A DNA stretch of 64,000 bases from Bog-473 sp963788585 (GTDB lineage Bacteria; Actinomycetota; Acidimicrobiia; Acidimicrobiales; RAAP-2), in NCBI GenBank assembly GCA_963788585.1, contig CAWBHA010000003.1:1860001-1924000 (forward strand), written 5' to 3'. Of the stretch, positions 8,991 through 16,412 are shown in pieces. Each line of letters begins with the position of its first letter. Position 1 is the stretch's first letter. The notes beneath the pieces are model-generated. The model was not told where the DNA came from, did no database searches, and was given only the letters and a program-made list of their open reading frames with translations. A program made the position numbers and the translations under genes.

Positions 8991-10105
8991 GGCAGACACC
9001 GGGGCCGCACGTCGACGGCCCGTGCGCATGGTCAGCCGTAGTCTCGATCGCGGCGGCGGTGGTCGGCGTGTTGGTCTTCCCGGCCGGCGCCTCTGTCGCG
9101 GCGACGGTCCCCCCGCGCGTCGCCGCCGGCGACGACCACGCCTGCGTCGTGCCGGGCGGACCCCCGCCCAGCGTCGCTTGGTCGAAGTTGCACAACCCCG
9201 TCGTGTCCTTCCCGCACGCCGCCGCCAAGGACCAGGCCCTGATCTGGGCCGCGGGTCGGTGGCACATGCTGTTCAGCTACGTGACGAACGCCACGGCGCG
9301 GCCCAACGTCCAGCGTTGGCAGATCGCCACGTCCGAGAGCACGGACATGGTGCACTGGACCAGGCCGAGGCCCTGGAGCGCGCAGCCGGGCGGCATGGCG
9401 TCACCCGACATCGTGCGGGCTCCCGACGGGACGTACGTGGCCACCTACGACGCACCACCGGGCGAGTCGGGTCCGACGCAAGCGAAGCTCTATTACCGGA
9501 CGTCGCGCGACCTGGTGCACTGGTCGTCGCCGCACCCACTGGCGCCGCGTCTGTATCCCGCGGCGTCGGTGCGCATGATCGACCCCACGCTCGCCTGGAC
9601 GGGCTCCGGCCTGATCCTGGGTTACAAGGTCGGGACGACGTCGCAGGCCCAGGCGTTCGAGATCGCCCGCTCACCCGGCGGCTCGCTGGCCGGCCCTTGG
9701 GAGATCGTCGGCCGGCCGGCCATCGACCTCTACGACGACACCGTCGAGAACTACGAGTTCCTGACCGTTGGCGGGACCTGGCACCTCGTCGCCACCTCCA
9801 ACACCCTCGATCAGCCCTGGATGTTCACCCTCGCGGGCGACCCCGACGACCCGGCGAGCTGGCTCCACTGGGTCGACGGCACCCAGCTCCAGGTGCCGGC
9901 CGAGTCGTGGAACTCGGGGCCGGGTGTGTCGAGCGTCGGCTACGAGCACGCCAACTCCGCCTTCTTGTGCCAGGACGGCTCGACCTACTACCTCACCTAC
10001 GCCGGCAGCCCCGACCTGACCAGCTTCGGTGGCTGGGGGCACGCCGCCATCGGCATCGCCCGCAGCACGGACCTGGTGCATTGGCAGGTGCCTCAGGGGC
10101 CATGA
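8987..10105 (+). CDS. Secreted five-bladed beta-propeller glycosidase-like protein
   Basis: A 372-residue exported protein. The N-terminus has a hydrophobic signal segment (VVSIAAAVVGVLVFPAGASVA) ending near an AVA/T-type cleavage site. The mature part repeats blades with Trp-rich strands, including DMVHWTRPRPW, DLVHWSSPHPL and DLVHWQVPQ, plus MASPDIVRAPDGTYVATYD. This is the pattern of GH43/GH62/GH32 propellers acting on plant or microbial polysaccharides. I chose GTG 8987 because it overlaps the preceding stop codon; a later GTG just before the hydrophobic stretch is possible. Catalytic acids cannot be assigned with confidence, and a non-catalytic role is possible. Confidence 0.75.
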   Translation: MRQTPGPHVDGPCAWSAVVSIAAAVVGVLVFPAGASVAATVPPRVAAGDDHACVVPGGPPPSVAWSKLHNPVVSFPHAAAKDQALIWAAGRWHMLFSYVTNATARPNVQRWQIATSESTDMVHWTRPRPWSAQPGGMASPDIVRAPDGTYVATYDAPPGESGPTQAKLYYRTSRDLVHWSSPHPLAPRLYPAASVRMIDPTLAWTGSGLILGYKVGTTSQAQAFEIARSPGGSLAGPWEIVGRPAIDLYDDTVENYEFLTVGGTWHLVATSNTLDQPWMFTLAGDPDDPASWLHWVDGTQLQVPAESWNSGPGVSSVGYEHANSAFLCQDGSTYYLTYAGSPDLTSFGGWGHAAIGIARSTDLVHWQVPQGP

Positions 10106-10215
10106 TCGACCTCGCACCCATCCGATCCCTCCGGAGTCCGGGCCGCTCCGCACCGGTCCGTCAACTCCGTCCGCTCGGGACGACCGGCGCCCTCCGCCGG
10201 GTAAGGTCTGCCGCC

Positions 10216-10362
10216 ATGGCCGAGAAGGGCGCCCACAAGGTGATCAAGCCGGTGGCCGCGGCCGCCGTGACGTTGGGCACCATCGCCAGCATCTGGTGGT
10301 TCGCGCTCAAGCCCCGCCGCAAGGCCAAGGGCGGCGGCGGCGGTTCGTCCCCCGAGAATTAG
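10216..10362 (+). CDS. Small single-pass membrane protein, 48 residues
   Basis: The ATG at 10216 lies 8 nt after TAAGGT (10202-10207), a leaderless-type start. The peptide begins MAEKGAHKVIKPVAA, continues with one membrane segment (AAVTLGTIASIWWFAL), and ends in a basic, Gly/Ser-rich tail (KPRRKAKGGGGG). This order suggests the tail is cytoplasmic or nucleic-acid binding. I do not recognise a family. Codon use fits its neighbours. Confidence 0.65.
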   Translation: MAEKGAHKVIKPVAAAAVTLGTIASIWWFALKPRRKAKGGGGGSSPEN

Positions 10363-10371
10363 CCGAACCAG

Positions 10372-10407
10372 CCGGCCTCACCCGGCCTCACCCAGCCTCA
10401 CCCAGCC
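10372..10407. repeat. Decamer tandem repeat over the sirtuin stop codon
   Basis: CCGGCCTCAC occurs at 10372-10381 and 10382-10391, then CCAGCCTCAC at 10392-10401 and a partial copy. The repeat covers the last codons and stop of the sirtuin gene and its 3' flank. Confidence 0.8.
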
Positions 10408-11203
10408 GGGGGAGGCCCCCCACCAACGCGGGCAACGCCTCGCTGATCGATCCGGGGACGACGACGTCGGCCAGGGCGTCCATCTCCGTCTGGCCGCTGT
10501 TGACGATGACCAGCACGGCGCCGTGGCGGACCGCGACGGGCACCACGCCGGCGGCCGGGAAGACGGCCAGCGTCGAACCGACCGCCAGCAGCAGGTCGCA
10601 CGCGGCCGCCGCGTTCTCGGCCCGGAAGAGGTCTTCGGCCACCAGGCTCTGGCCGAAGCTGATGGTGGCGGACTTGAGGATCCCCCCGCACCACGTGCAG
10701 GCGGGGTCTTCCTCGCCGGCGCGCACCCGGTCGTGGACGGGCTCGGCCGCCTGGCGGTCGCCGCACTCCAGGCAGACGACCTCGCGCGCGGTGCCATGGA
10801 TCTCGATGATGCGCGACGGGTCCGTCCCGGCTTTGTGGTGGAGCCCATCGATGTTCTGCGTCACCAGCGTGTCGAGGCGACCGCTCCGCTCGAGTTCGAC
10901 CAGGGCGTGGTGGCCGGCGTTGGGCTCCGAGTCCCACATCGGTGAGGTGAGCCGGTTCTGCCACGAGCGCCGGCGCAGTTCCGGGTCGGAGACGTAGGCC
11001 TGCAGCGTCGCCATCCTCTCGGCCGCGGGATCCTTCGTCCACACGCCCTGCGGGCCGCGGAAGTCGGCGATGCCCGAGTCCGTCGAGATGCCGGCACCGG
11101 TCAGCACCACGACGCGACGCGCCTGCTCGACGAGGGCGCGCGCCCGCGCCACCTCGGCGTCGCCGCCGTGTTCGGATGCGTCGTCGTCGGGCACGCTGTC
11201 CAT
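10388..11203 (-). CDS. Sirtuin NAD-dependent protein deacylase
   Basis: SIR2-family enzyme, 271 residues, that removes acyl groups from lysine using NAD. Visible signatures are GAGIS (36-40) with the following GIADFRG, TQNIDGLHHKAG (115-126), the catalytic H136 in IEIHGT, and a four-Cys zinc site (C144, C147, C169, C172). The motif VGSTLAVFPAAG near the end binds NAD. The first 18 residues are acidic and probably variable; a GGGAGG sits only a few bases from the ATG, so the start is approximate. It is divergent from an acyl-CoA ligase. AMP-forming acyl-CoA synthetases are common sirtuin targets, so the pairing may be functional, but this is inference. Confidence 0.93.
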   Translation of the reverse strand: MDSVPDDDASEHGGDAEVARARALVEQARRVVVLTGAGISTDSGIADFRGPQGVWTKDPAAERMATLQAYVSDPELRRRSWQNRLTSPMWDSEPNAGHHALVELERSGRLDTLVTQNIDGLHHKAGTDPSRIIEIHGTAREVVCLECGDRQAAEPVHDRVRAGEEDPACTWCGGILKSATISFGQSLVAEDLFRAENAAAACDLLLAVGSTLAVFPAAGVVPVAVRHGAVLVIVNSGQTEMDALADVVVPGSISEALPALVGGLPRLGEAG

Positions 11204-11244
11204 CGCCTCCCAATGGTGGCACGGGGCGGGCGTACGCTGCCCCG

Positions 11245-12693
11245 GTGCCCGGGGACGCCGCCAACGTGGAGCTGCTGCACGCCGCAGATGCCGAGCAGCG
11301 CCAGCGTCGCGCCGCCGGCGCGCTGCTCGCCCGCGGCTGTGCGGAGGGCGATCGCGTGGCGTTCGCGCTCGGCTCCTCGGCCGAGCTCATCTGCGCCGTC
11401 CTCGGCGCGGCGCGCGTGGGCCTCATCCCCGTGCTGCTGAACGCCACGCTCCTGCCGGCGGAGCGGGACCGCCTGGCCGAGGACGCCGGGCCGGCCGTCC
11501 GCATTTTCACCCCAGCGGACCTGGCCGCGTTGACCGCGGACGGCGCGACAGCACCGGCGGACCTGGCCCCGTACCCGCTCACCCGTCCGATGCACTACAC
11601 GTCGGGCACGACGGGGCGGCCCAAGGGCGTGACGACCGGGCTGTGGGACGACGCGACGGCCCGCGCGGTGTACGAGGACGAGGCCGCGGTCTGGCATTTC
11701 GACCCTGCCGACCTCCACATGGTCTGCTCGCCGATGTACCACACCGTGTCCATCCGCTTCTCGACCAACACGTTGTTGGCCGGGGGTTCGCTCGCCATAC
11801 TGAGCCGCTTCGACGCGGCGACCGCGCTCGATGTGCTGCGGCGCCACCGGCCGAGCACCGCCTTCCTCGTGCCGACACACCTGCAGCGGATCCTCCAGTG
11901 CCCCGGGCTCGGGGCCGCCGAGCGCTTCGACTCGCTCCGCCTGCTCGCGCATGCCGGCGCGCCGTGCCCCGAGTCGGTCAAGCGGGCGACGATGGCGCGC
12001 GTGCCGCAGGGCGCGGTGTGGGAGTTCTACGGTTCGACGGAGGCGCAGTTCACGGTGTGCTCGCCCGACGACTGGCTCGAGCATCCGGGCTCGGTCGGTC
12101 GCGCCCGGGAGGGCCGACGCGTCTTCGTGGAGCCGTTCGACGACCACGCGCACCCGGCCGACGACCTCGATGCGAGCGCGGACGACCCTCTCGATGCAGA
12201 CGACAGCGGCACGATCTGGTGCGACATGCCAGACTTCGCCCGCTTCCGCTATTGGCGCGACGAGGAGGCGACCCGCCGGGCCTGGCGCGGCACGGCCGCC
12301 ACGGTGGGCGACCTCGGCCGCCTGACGGCCGACGGCTTCCTCTTCCTCACTGGACGCCGCCACGACCTCATCATCAGCGGCGGTGTCAACGTCTACCCCG
12401 CCGAGATCGAGAACGTGCTGACCGCGGTCGCCGGCGTCGAGGAGGTCGCGGTGTTCGGTCTGCCCGACGAGGAGTGGGGCCAACGCGTGTGCGTGGCGTT
12501 CGTGGCCGACATCGACGCGGGCGCCGCAGAGGGGGCCCTGCGGGCCGCCGCCTCGGCCCACCTGGCGCCGTACAAGCGGCCCAAGTCGTACATCCGCGCC
12601 GAGAACCTGCCCCACACGGCCACCGGCAAGCTGATCCGAAGGGCCGTTCCCGAGCACCTCGGCCTGGTCGGTCCCGCAGCCGGGGCCGGGTAG
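11245..12693 (+). CDS. AMP-dependent acyl-CoA ligase
   Basis: ANL-superfamily ligase of 482 residues that activates a carboxylic acid as acyl-AMP and then acyl-CoA. The P-loop YTSGTTGRPKG lies at about 118-128, EFYGSTE near 260, the GDLGRLTADGFLFLTGRR hinge near 356, and the C-terminal catalytic lysine in PHTATGKLIRR near 459. The protein is shorter at the N-terminus than typical family members (about 500-550). GTG 11245 is chosen because TACGCT (11233-11238) ends 6 nt upstream and there is no Shine-Dalgarno sequence. It is followed after 9 nt by an aldehyde dehydrogenase, suggesting an aldehyde-to-acid-to-CoA route. The acid is unknown. Confidence 0.9.
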   Translation: MPGDAANVELLHAADAEQRQRRAAGALLARGCAEGDRVAFALGSSAELICAVLGAARVGLIPVLLNATLLPAERDRLAEDAGPAVRIFTPADLAALTADGATAPADLAPYPLTRPMHYTSGTTGRPKGVTTGLWDDATARAVYEDEAAVWHFDPADLHMVCSPMYHTVSIRFSTNTLLAGGSLAILSRFDAATALDVLRRHRPSTAFLVPTHLQRILQCPGLGAAERFDSLRLLAHAGAPCPESVKRATMARVPQGAVWEFYGSTEAQFTVCSPDDWLEHPGSVGRAREGRRVFVEPFDDHAHPADDLDASADDPLDADDSGTIWCDMPDFARFRYWRDEEATRRAWRGTAATVGDLGRLTADGFLFLTGRRHDLIISGGVNVYPAEIENVLTAVAGVEEVAVFGLPDEEWGQRVCVAFVADIDAGAAEGALRAAASAHLAPYKRPKSYIRAENLPHTATGKLIRRAVPEHLGLVGPAAGAG

Positions 12694-12702
12694 AACTGCA
12701 CC

Positions 12703-14067
12703 ATGCCCTTCGCCACGACGAACCCGGCCACCGGCAAGACCGAGGAGGTCTTCCCCGAGCACACGCCGGCCGAGGTCGACGCGCTCCTCGACCGCGCCGT
12801 GGCCGCGTTCGCCGCGTACCGGACGACGAGCTACACCGAGCGCGCCCGCCATCTCGTGACCGCGGCCGAGTTGCTCGAGGGCGAGGTGCCCGACCTCGCC
12901 CGCGTCCTCACCACCGAGATGGGCAAGACGTTCGCCTCCGCCAAGGCGGAGGTCTCGAAGTGTGCCGTCGGGTTGCGCTGGTTCGCCGAGCACGGGGAGG
13001 CGCTGTTGGCCGACGAGCCCATCGCGACCGCGGCTTCGTCCTCCTACGTCCACTACCAGCCCATCGGGCCGGTCCTGGCGATCATGCCCTGGAACTTCCC
13101 GCTGTGGCAGGTAATCCGTTTCGCCGCGCCCGCCTTGATGGTCGGCAACGTCGGCCTGCTCAAGCACGCGCCCAACGTCCCGCAGACCGCGCTGGCCCTC
13201 GAGGACCTGTTCCGAAGGGCCGGGCTGCCCGAGGGGGTGTTCACCAACCTCTTCGTCGACACCGAGAACGTGGCGCAGGTCATCACCGACCCGCGGGTGG
13301 CCGCCGTCACCGTGACGGGGAGCGAGCGCGCCGGCACGGCCGTGGCCGAGGCCGCCGGGCACGCGCTGAAGAAGAGCGTGCTCGAGCTCGGGGGGTCCGA
13401 CCCCTTCATCGTGTTGGCCTCGGCCGATCTCGATGCCTGCGTGCGCACTGCGGTGACCGCGCGCGTGCAGAACAACGGGCAGTCGTGCATCGCAGCCAAG
13501 CGGTTCATCGTCGTGGACGAGGTGTACGACGAGTTCCTGGCCCGCTTCACCGCGGCGATGGACGCGCTCGTGGTGGGCGACCCCTTCGACCCGGCCACCG
13601 CCGTCGGCCCGATCGTGACCGAGGTCCAGCGCGACAGGCTGGTGGCCCAGGTCGAGGAGGCGGTGCGCCAGGGCGCGACGGCACACGCCGGCGCGGCCGT
13701 GCCCGACGGCGACGGCTGGTACTTCGCCCCGACGGTCCTGTCCGGCATCACCATGGACATGGCCGTGGCGCAGGAGGAGGTCTTCGGTCCGGTCGCCATG
13801 GTCCTCCGTGCCCCCGACCTCGAGGCCGCGCTTGACGCGGCGAACGCCACGACGTTCGGCTTGGGCTCGAGCGTCTGGACGCGTGACCGGGTGGAGATCG
13901 CCCGCTGCATCGAGGGGATCGAGGCGGGCCAGGTCTTCGTCAATGCCATGGTCGTCTCCATGCCCGAGATGCCCTTCGGCGGGATCAAGCGCTCGGGGTT
14001 CGGTCGCGAGCTGAGCGAGCTCGGCATCAAGGAGTTCACCAACGCCAAGACCGTGTGGATCGCCTAA
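12703..14067 (+). CDS. NAD(P)-dependent aldehyde dehydrogenase, succinate-semialdehyde type
   Basis: ALDH-superfamily enzyme, 454 residues, close to succinate-semialdehyde dehydrogenase (GabD) in pattern. The catalytic Cys is C262 in NNGQSCIAAKRF, the general base is E228 in LELGGSDPF, and the Rossmann region has MPWNFPLWQVIRF and VTVTGSERAGTAVAEAAG. EEVFGPV and MPFGGIKRSGFGREL close the fold. It sits 9 nt after the acyl-CoA ligase stop codon, so the two probably form one transcript. The true aldehyde cannot be read from sequence. Confidence 0.92.
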   Translation: MPFATTNPATGKTEEVFPEHTPAEVDALLDRAVAAFAAYRTTSYTERARHLVTAAELLEGEVPDLARVLTTEMGKTFASAKAEVSKCAVGLRWFAEHGEALLADEPIATAASSSYVHYQPIGPVLAIMPWNFPLWQVIRFAAPALMVGNVGLLKHAPNVPQTALALEDLFRRAGLPEGVFTNLFVDTENVAQVITDPRVAAVTVTGSERAGTAVAEAAGHALKKSVLELGGSDPFIVLASADLDACVRTAVTARVQNNGQSCIAAKRFIVVDEVYDEFLARFTAAMDALVVGDPFDPATAVGPIVTEVQRDRLVAQVEEAVRQGATAHAGAAVPDGDGWYFAPTVLSGITMDMAVAQEEVFGPVAMVLRAPDLEAALDAANATTFGLGSSVWTRDRVEIARCIEGIEAGQVFVNAMVVSMPEMPFGGIKRSGFGRELSELGIKEFTNAKTVWIA

Positions 14068-14076
14068 GGCATGGGC

Positions 14077-14121
14077 CGCCTCACCATGGTTCACCTGACC
14101 ACGGTTCGCCTCACCATGGAT
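14077..14121. repeat. Three 15-bp tandem repeats before the cysteine desulfurase
   Basis: Units CGCCTCACCATGGTT (14077-14091), a diverged copy (14092-14106) and CGCCTCACCATGGAT (14107-14121) lie head to tail in the 95-nt gap. Two copies contain CCATGG. They could encode a short His/Gly/Ser repeat in frame with the next gene, but no conserved protein sequence supports that. Confidence 0.75.
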
Positions 14122-14162
14122 CGCTCTGCGGGCCGCCGCGGCACGCGCCCACGGTGCCACCC

Positions 14163-15329
14163 GTGACGAGCTATCTCGACCATGCGGCCACGACGCCGCT
14201 GCGGCCAGAGGTGGCGGCTGCGATGGCCGAGGTGCACGCGCCAGGGCTGGGGCCGCTGGGCAACCCGACCGGCAGCCACCCGCCGGCCCAGCGGGCGCGG
14301 CGTCTGCTCGAAGAGGCGCGCGACGAGGTAGCGGCCTTCCTCGGCCGCGATCCCGCGGACATCGTCTTCACGTCCGGGGGTACCGAGGCCGCCAACCTCG
14401 CCGTGCTCGGCACGGTGGAGGCCGCGCTGCGCGCCCGGGGGGAGGCGGTCGTGCTGCACACCGCGGTCGAGCACCCCGCCGTGCGCGAGTCGGCCCGGGC
14501 GGCCGAGTGCGCTGGCGCCGAGCGGCGTGAGCTGCCGGTCGACGCCACCGGCGTCCTCGATCCCGACGCGCTCGCCCGTGCCCTCTCCTCGCGGGCGACG
14601 CTCGTCGCCGTCATGGCCGCCAACAACGAGACCGGGGTGATCCAGCCCATCGCCGACGCCGTCGACGCGGTGCGCCGACGCGCCCCGCAGGCCGCCGTCT
14701 TCACCGACGCCGTGCAGGCCGCGCCGTGGCTCGACCTGGCGGAGGTCACCGCCGGCGCCGACATGGTGTCGCTCAGCGCGCACAAGGTCGGCGGCCCCGT
14801 CGGCGCCGGCGTGCTGGCGGTCGACGCCCGGGTGGCGCTGGCACCGCGCCAGCACGGCGGCGGACAGGAGCGCGAGCGGCGCAGCGGGACCCAGGACGTG
14901 GCAGGCGCCGTCGGGCTCGCCGCCGCGCTCCGCCTGGTGGCGTCGGAGCGGGCGGCCGCGGCGACGCGGGTGCAGATCAACCGCGACCGCCTGGCCGACG
15001 GGCTGCTGGCCGATGTCGAGGGAGCGGTGCGGACGGTGAGGCCCGGCGTCGCCGTCCTCCCCGGGCACCTCCACGTCTGCATCCCTGGGGTGCAGCGCGA
15101 GGAGCTGCTGGTGGCGCTCGGAGGGGAGGGGGTGTGCGTCTCGGGCGGGTCGTCGTGTGCCAGCGGCGCGCTCGAACCGAGCCACGTGCTGGCCGCCATG
15201 GGCGTCGAACCCGGGTTGGCCGCCGGCGCGGTCCGCTTCACGCTGGGGTACGCGACCAGCGACGCGGAGGTCGACCGCGCCCTCGACGTGGTGCCCGCGG
15301 TCGTGGCCGGGTTGCGCCGGCGCGCCTGA
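14163..15329 (+). CDS. Cysteine desulfurase, class V aminotransferase fold
   Basis: PLP enzyme (IscS/NifS family), 388 residues, that takes sulfur from cysteine as an enzyme persulfide. The N-terminal YLDHAATTPLRPEV, the VFTSGGTEAANLAV segment, the PLP lysine K208 in SLSAHKVGG and the catalytic C332 in SGGSSCASGALEPSH are all present. It directly precedes mnmA, so it likely supplies the sulfur for 2-thiouridine in tRNA, and perhaps Fe-S cluster assembly too. The start GTG 14163 gives the family's usual N-terminus. Confidence 0.95.
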   Translation: MTSYLDHAATTPLRPEVAAAMAEVHAPGLGPLGNPTGSHPPAQRARRLLEEARDEVAAFLGRDPADIVFTSGGTEAANLAVLGTVEAALRARGEAVVLHTAVEHPAVRESARAAECAGAERRELPVDATGVLDPDALARALSSRATLVAVMAANNETGVIQPIADAVDAVRRRAPQAAVFTDAVQAAPWLDLAEVTAGADMVSLSAHKVGGPVGAGVLAVDARVALAPRQHGGGQERERRSGTQDVAGAVGLAAALRLVASERAAAATRVQINRDRLADGLLADVEGAVRTVRPGVAVLPGHLHVCIPGVQREELLVALGGEGVCVSGGSSCASGALEPSHVLAAMGVEPGLAAGAVRFTLGYATSDAEVDRALDVVPAVVAGLRRRA

Positions 15330-15351
15330 GCCGCGGTGGCACACTGGGTCC

Positions 15352-16410
15352 ATGCGGGTACTCGTGGCGATGTCGGGCGGTGTCGACTCCTCGGTGGCGG
15401 CGGCGTGCCTCGTCGAGCAGGGCCATGACGTCATCGGGGCCACGCTCAAGCTGTGGGGCGGCCCCTCCGACTCGGGGTGCTGTTCCGTCGCCGACGTGGA
15501 CGACGCCCGCCGGGTGGCCCAGCAGCTCGGCATCGAGCACCACGTGTTCAACCTGACCGAGGAGTTCGACCGGCACGTCGTCGCGCCCTACGTGGACGAG
15601 CACGCCCGGGGGCGGACGCCGAACCCCTGCATCGAGTGCAACCGCATCATGAAGTTCGACGTCCTGCTGCGCCGCGCCGACCGCCTCGGCTTCGAGCGAC
15701 TGGCCACCGGCCACCACGCCCGGGTGACGGAGGAGGACGCAGGGGGCCTGCGGCTGCGCCGGGGGGCCGACCCGGTGAAGGACCAGTCCTATGTGCTCTC
15801 GATGCTCGGCCAGGCGGCACTGGCACGCGTCGCCTTCCCGGTCGGGGAGATGACCAAGGACGCGGTGCGGGCACACGCGCGGCGCCTGGGCCTGCGCACC
15901 GCGGAGAAGCCGGACAGCCAGGACGTCTGCTTCATCGGGAGCGCCGAGGGGCGCCCGGGCTTCCTGGGGGAGCGGATGGCGTTCCATCCCGCACAGATCG
16001 TCGACACCGAGGGCCGGCTCGCCGGGTCGGTGGCCGCCGTCGAGCTCGTGACCGTCGGGCAGCGGCGCGGCATGGGCCACGGCGCCGACGGCCGGCGCCG
16101 CTACGTCACACACGTCGACCTGGGCGCGCGGCGGGTGACGGTCGGCAGTGCGCAGGACGTGCTGCGCTCGTCGGTCGTGCTGTCCGGACCCTCGCTGTCG
16201 TGGGTGGACGGCCCGGTCCCCGCCGGCGCCCCCGCCGTGGCGCAGGTGAGCGCCCACGGCCGGCCTGCGGCCTGCACCGTGGACGCCGACGGTGCCGATC
16301 GCGTCGTCCGCTTCGACGATCCCCAGCGCCCGGTGGCCCCGGGGCAGACGGTGGCGCTCTACGACGCGCGTGACCCCGACGCCGTGGTCGGCTCGGGCAT
16401 CGCGGCCTGA
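15352..16410 (+). CDS. mnmA: tRNA-specific 2-thiouridylase MnmA
   Basis: Adds sulfur to the wobble uridine of tRNAs for Lys, Glu and Gln. The PP-loop SGGVDSS is at 8-14, and the catalytic pair is C93 (TPNPCIECN) and C193 (SQDVCFIG). The 352-residue length is slightly short for the family, mostly in the C-terminal beta-barrel domains. It lies 22 nt after the cysteine desulfurase and 2 nt before ligA, so the three are likely one operon, an order I recall from other actinobacteria. Confidence 0.96.
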   Translation: MRVLVAMSGGVDSSVAAACLVEQGHDVIGATLKLWGGPSDSGCCSVADVDDARRVAQQLGIEHHVFNLTEEFDRHVVAPYVDEHARGRTPNPCIECNRIMKFDVLLRRADRLGFERLATGHHARVTEEDAGGLRLRRGADPVKDQSYVLSMLGQAALARVAFPVGEMTKDAVRAHARRLGLRTAEKPDSQDVCFIGSAEGRPGFLGERMAFHPAQIVDTEGRLAGSVAAVELVTVGQRRGMGHGADGRRRYVTHVDLGARRVTVGSAQDVLRSSVVLSGPSLSWVDGPVPAGAPAVAQVSAHGRPAACTVDADGADRVVRFDDPQRPVAPGQTVALYDARDPDAVVGSGIAA

Positions 16411-16412
16411 CC

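Noticed and set aside
11101..14160. Very long minus-strand frame opposite acyl-CoA ligase and aldehyde dehydrogenase
   Set aside because: High GC leaves few stop codons in antisense frames. Its translation is low-complexity and has no domain, while the plus-strand proteins have intact motifs. The same applies to long antisense frames at 29737-32511 and 16563-18551.
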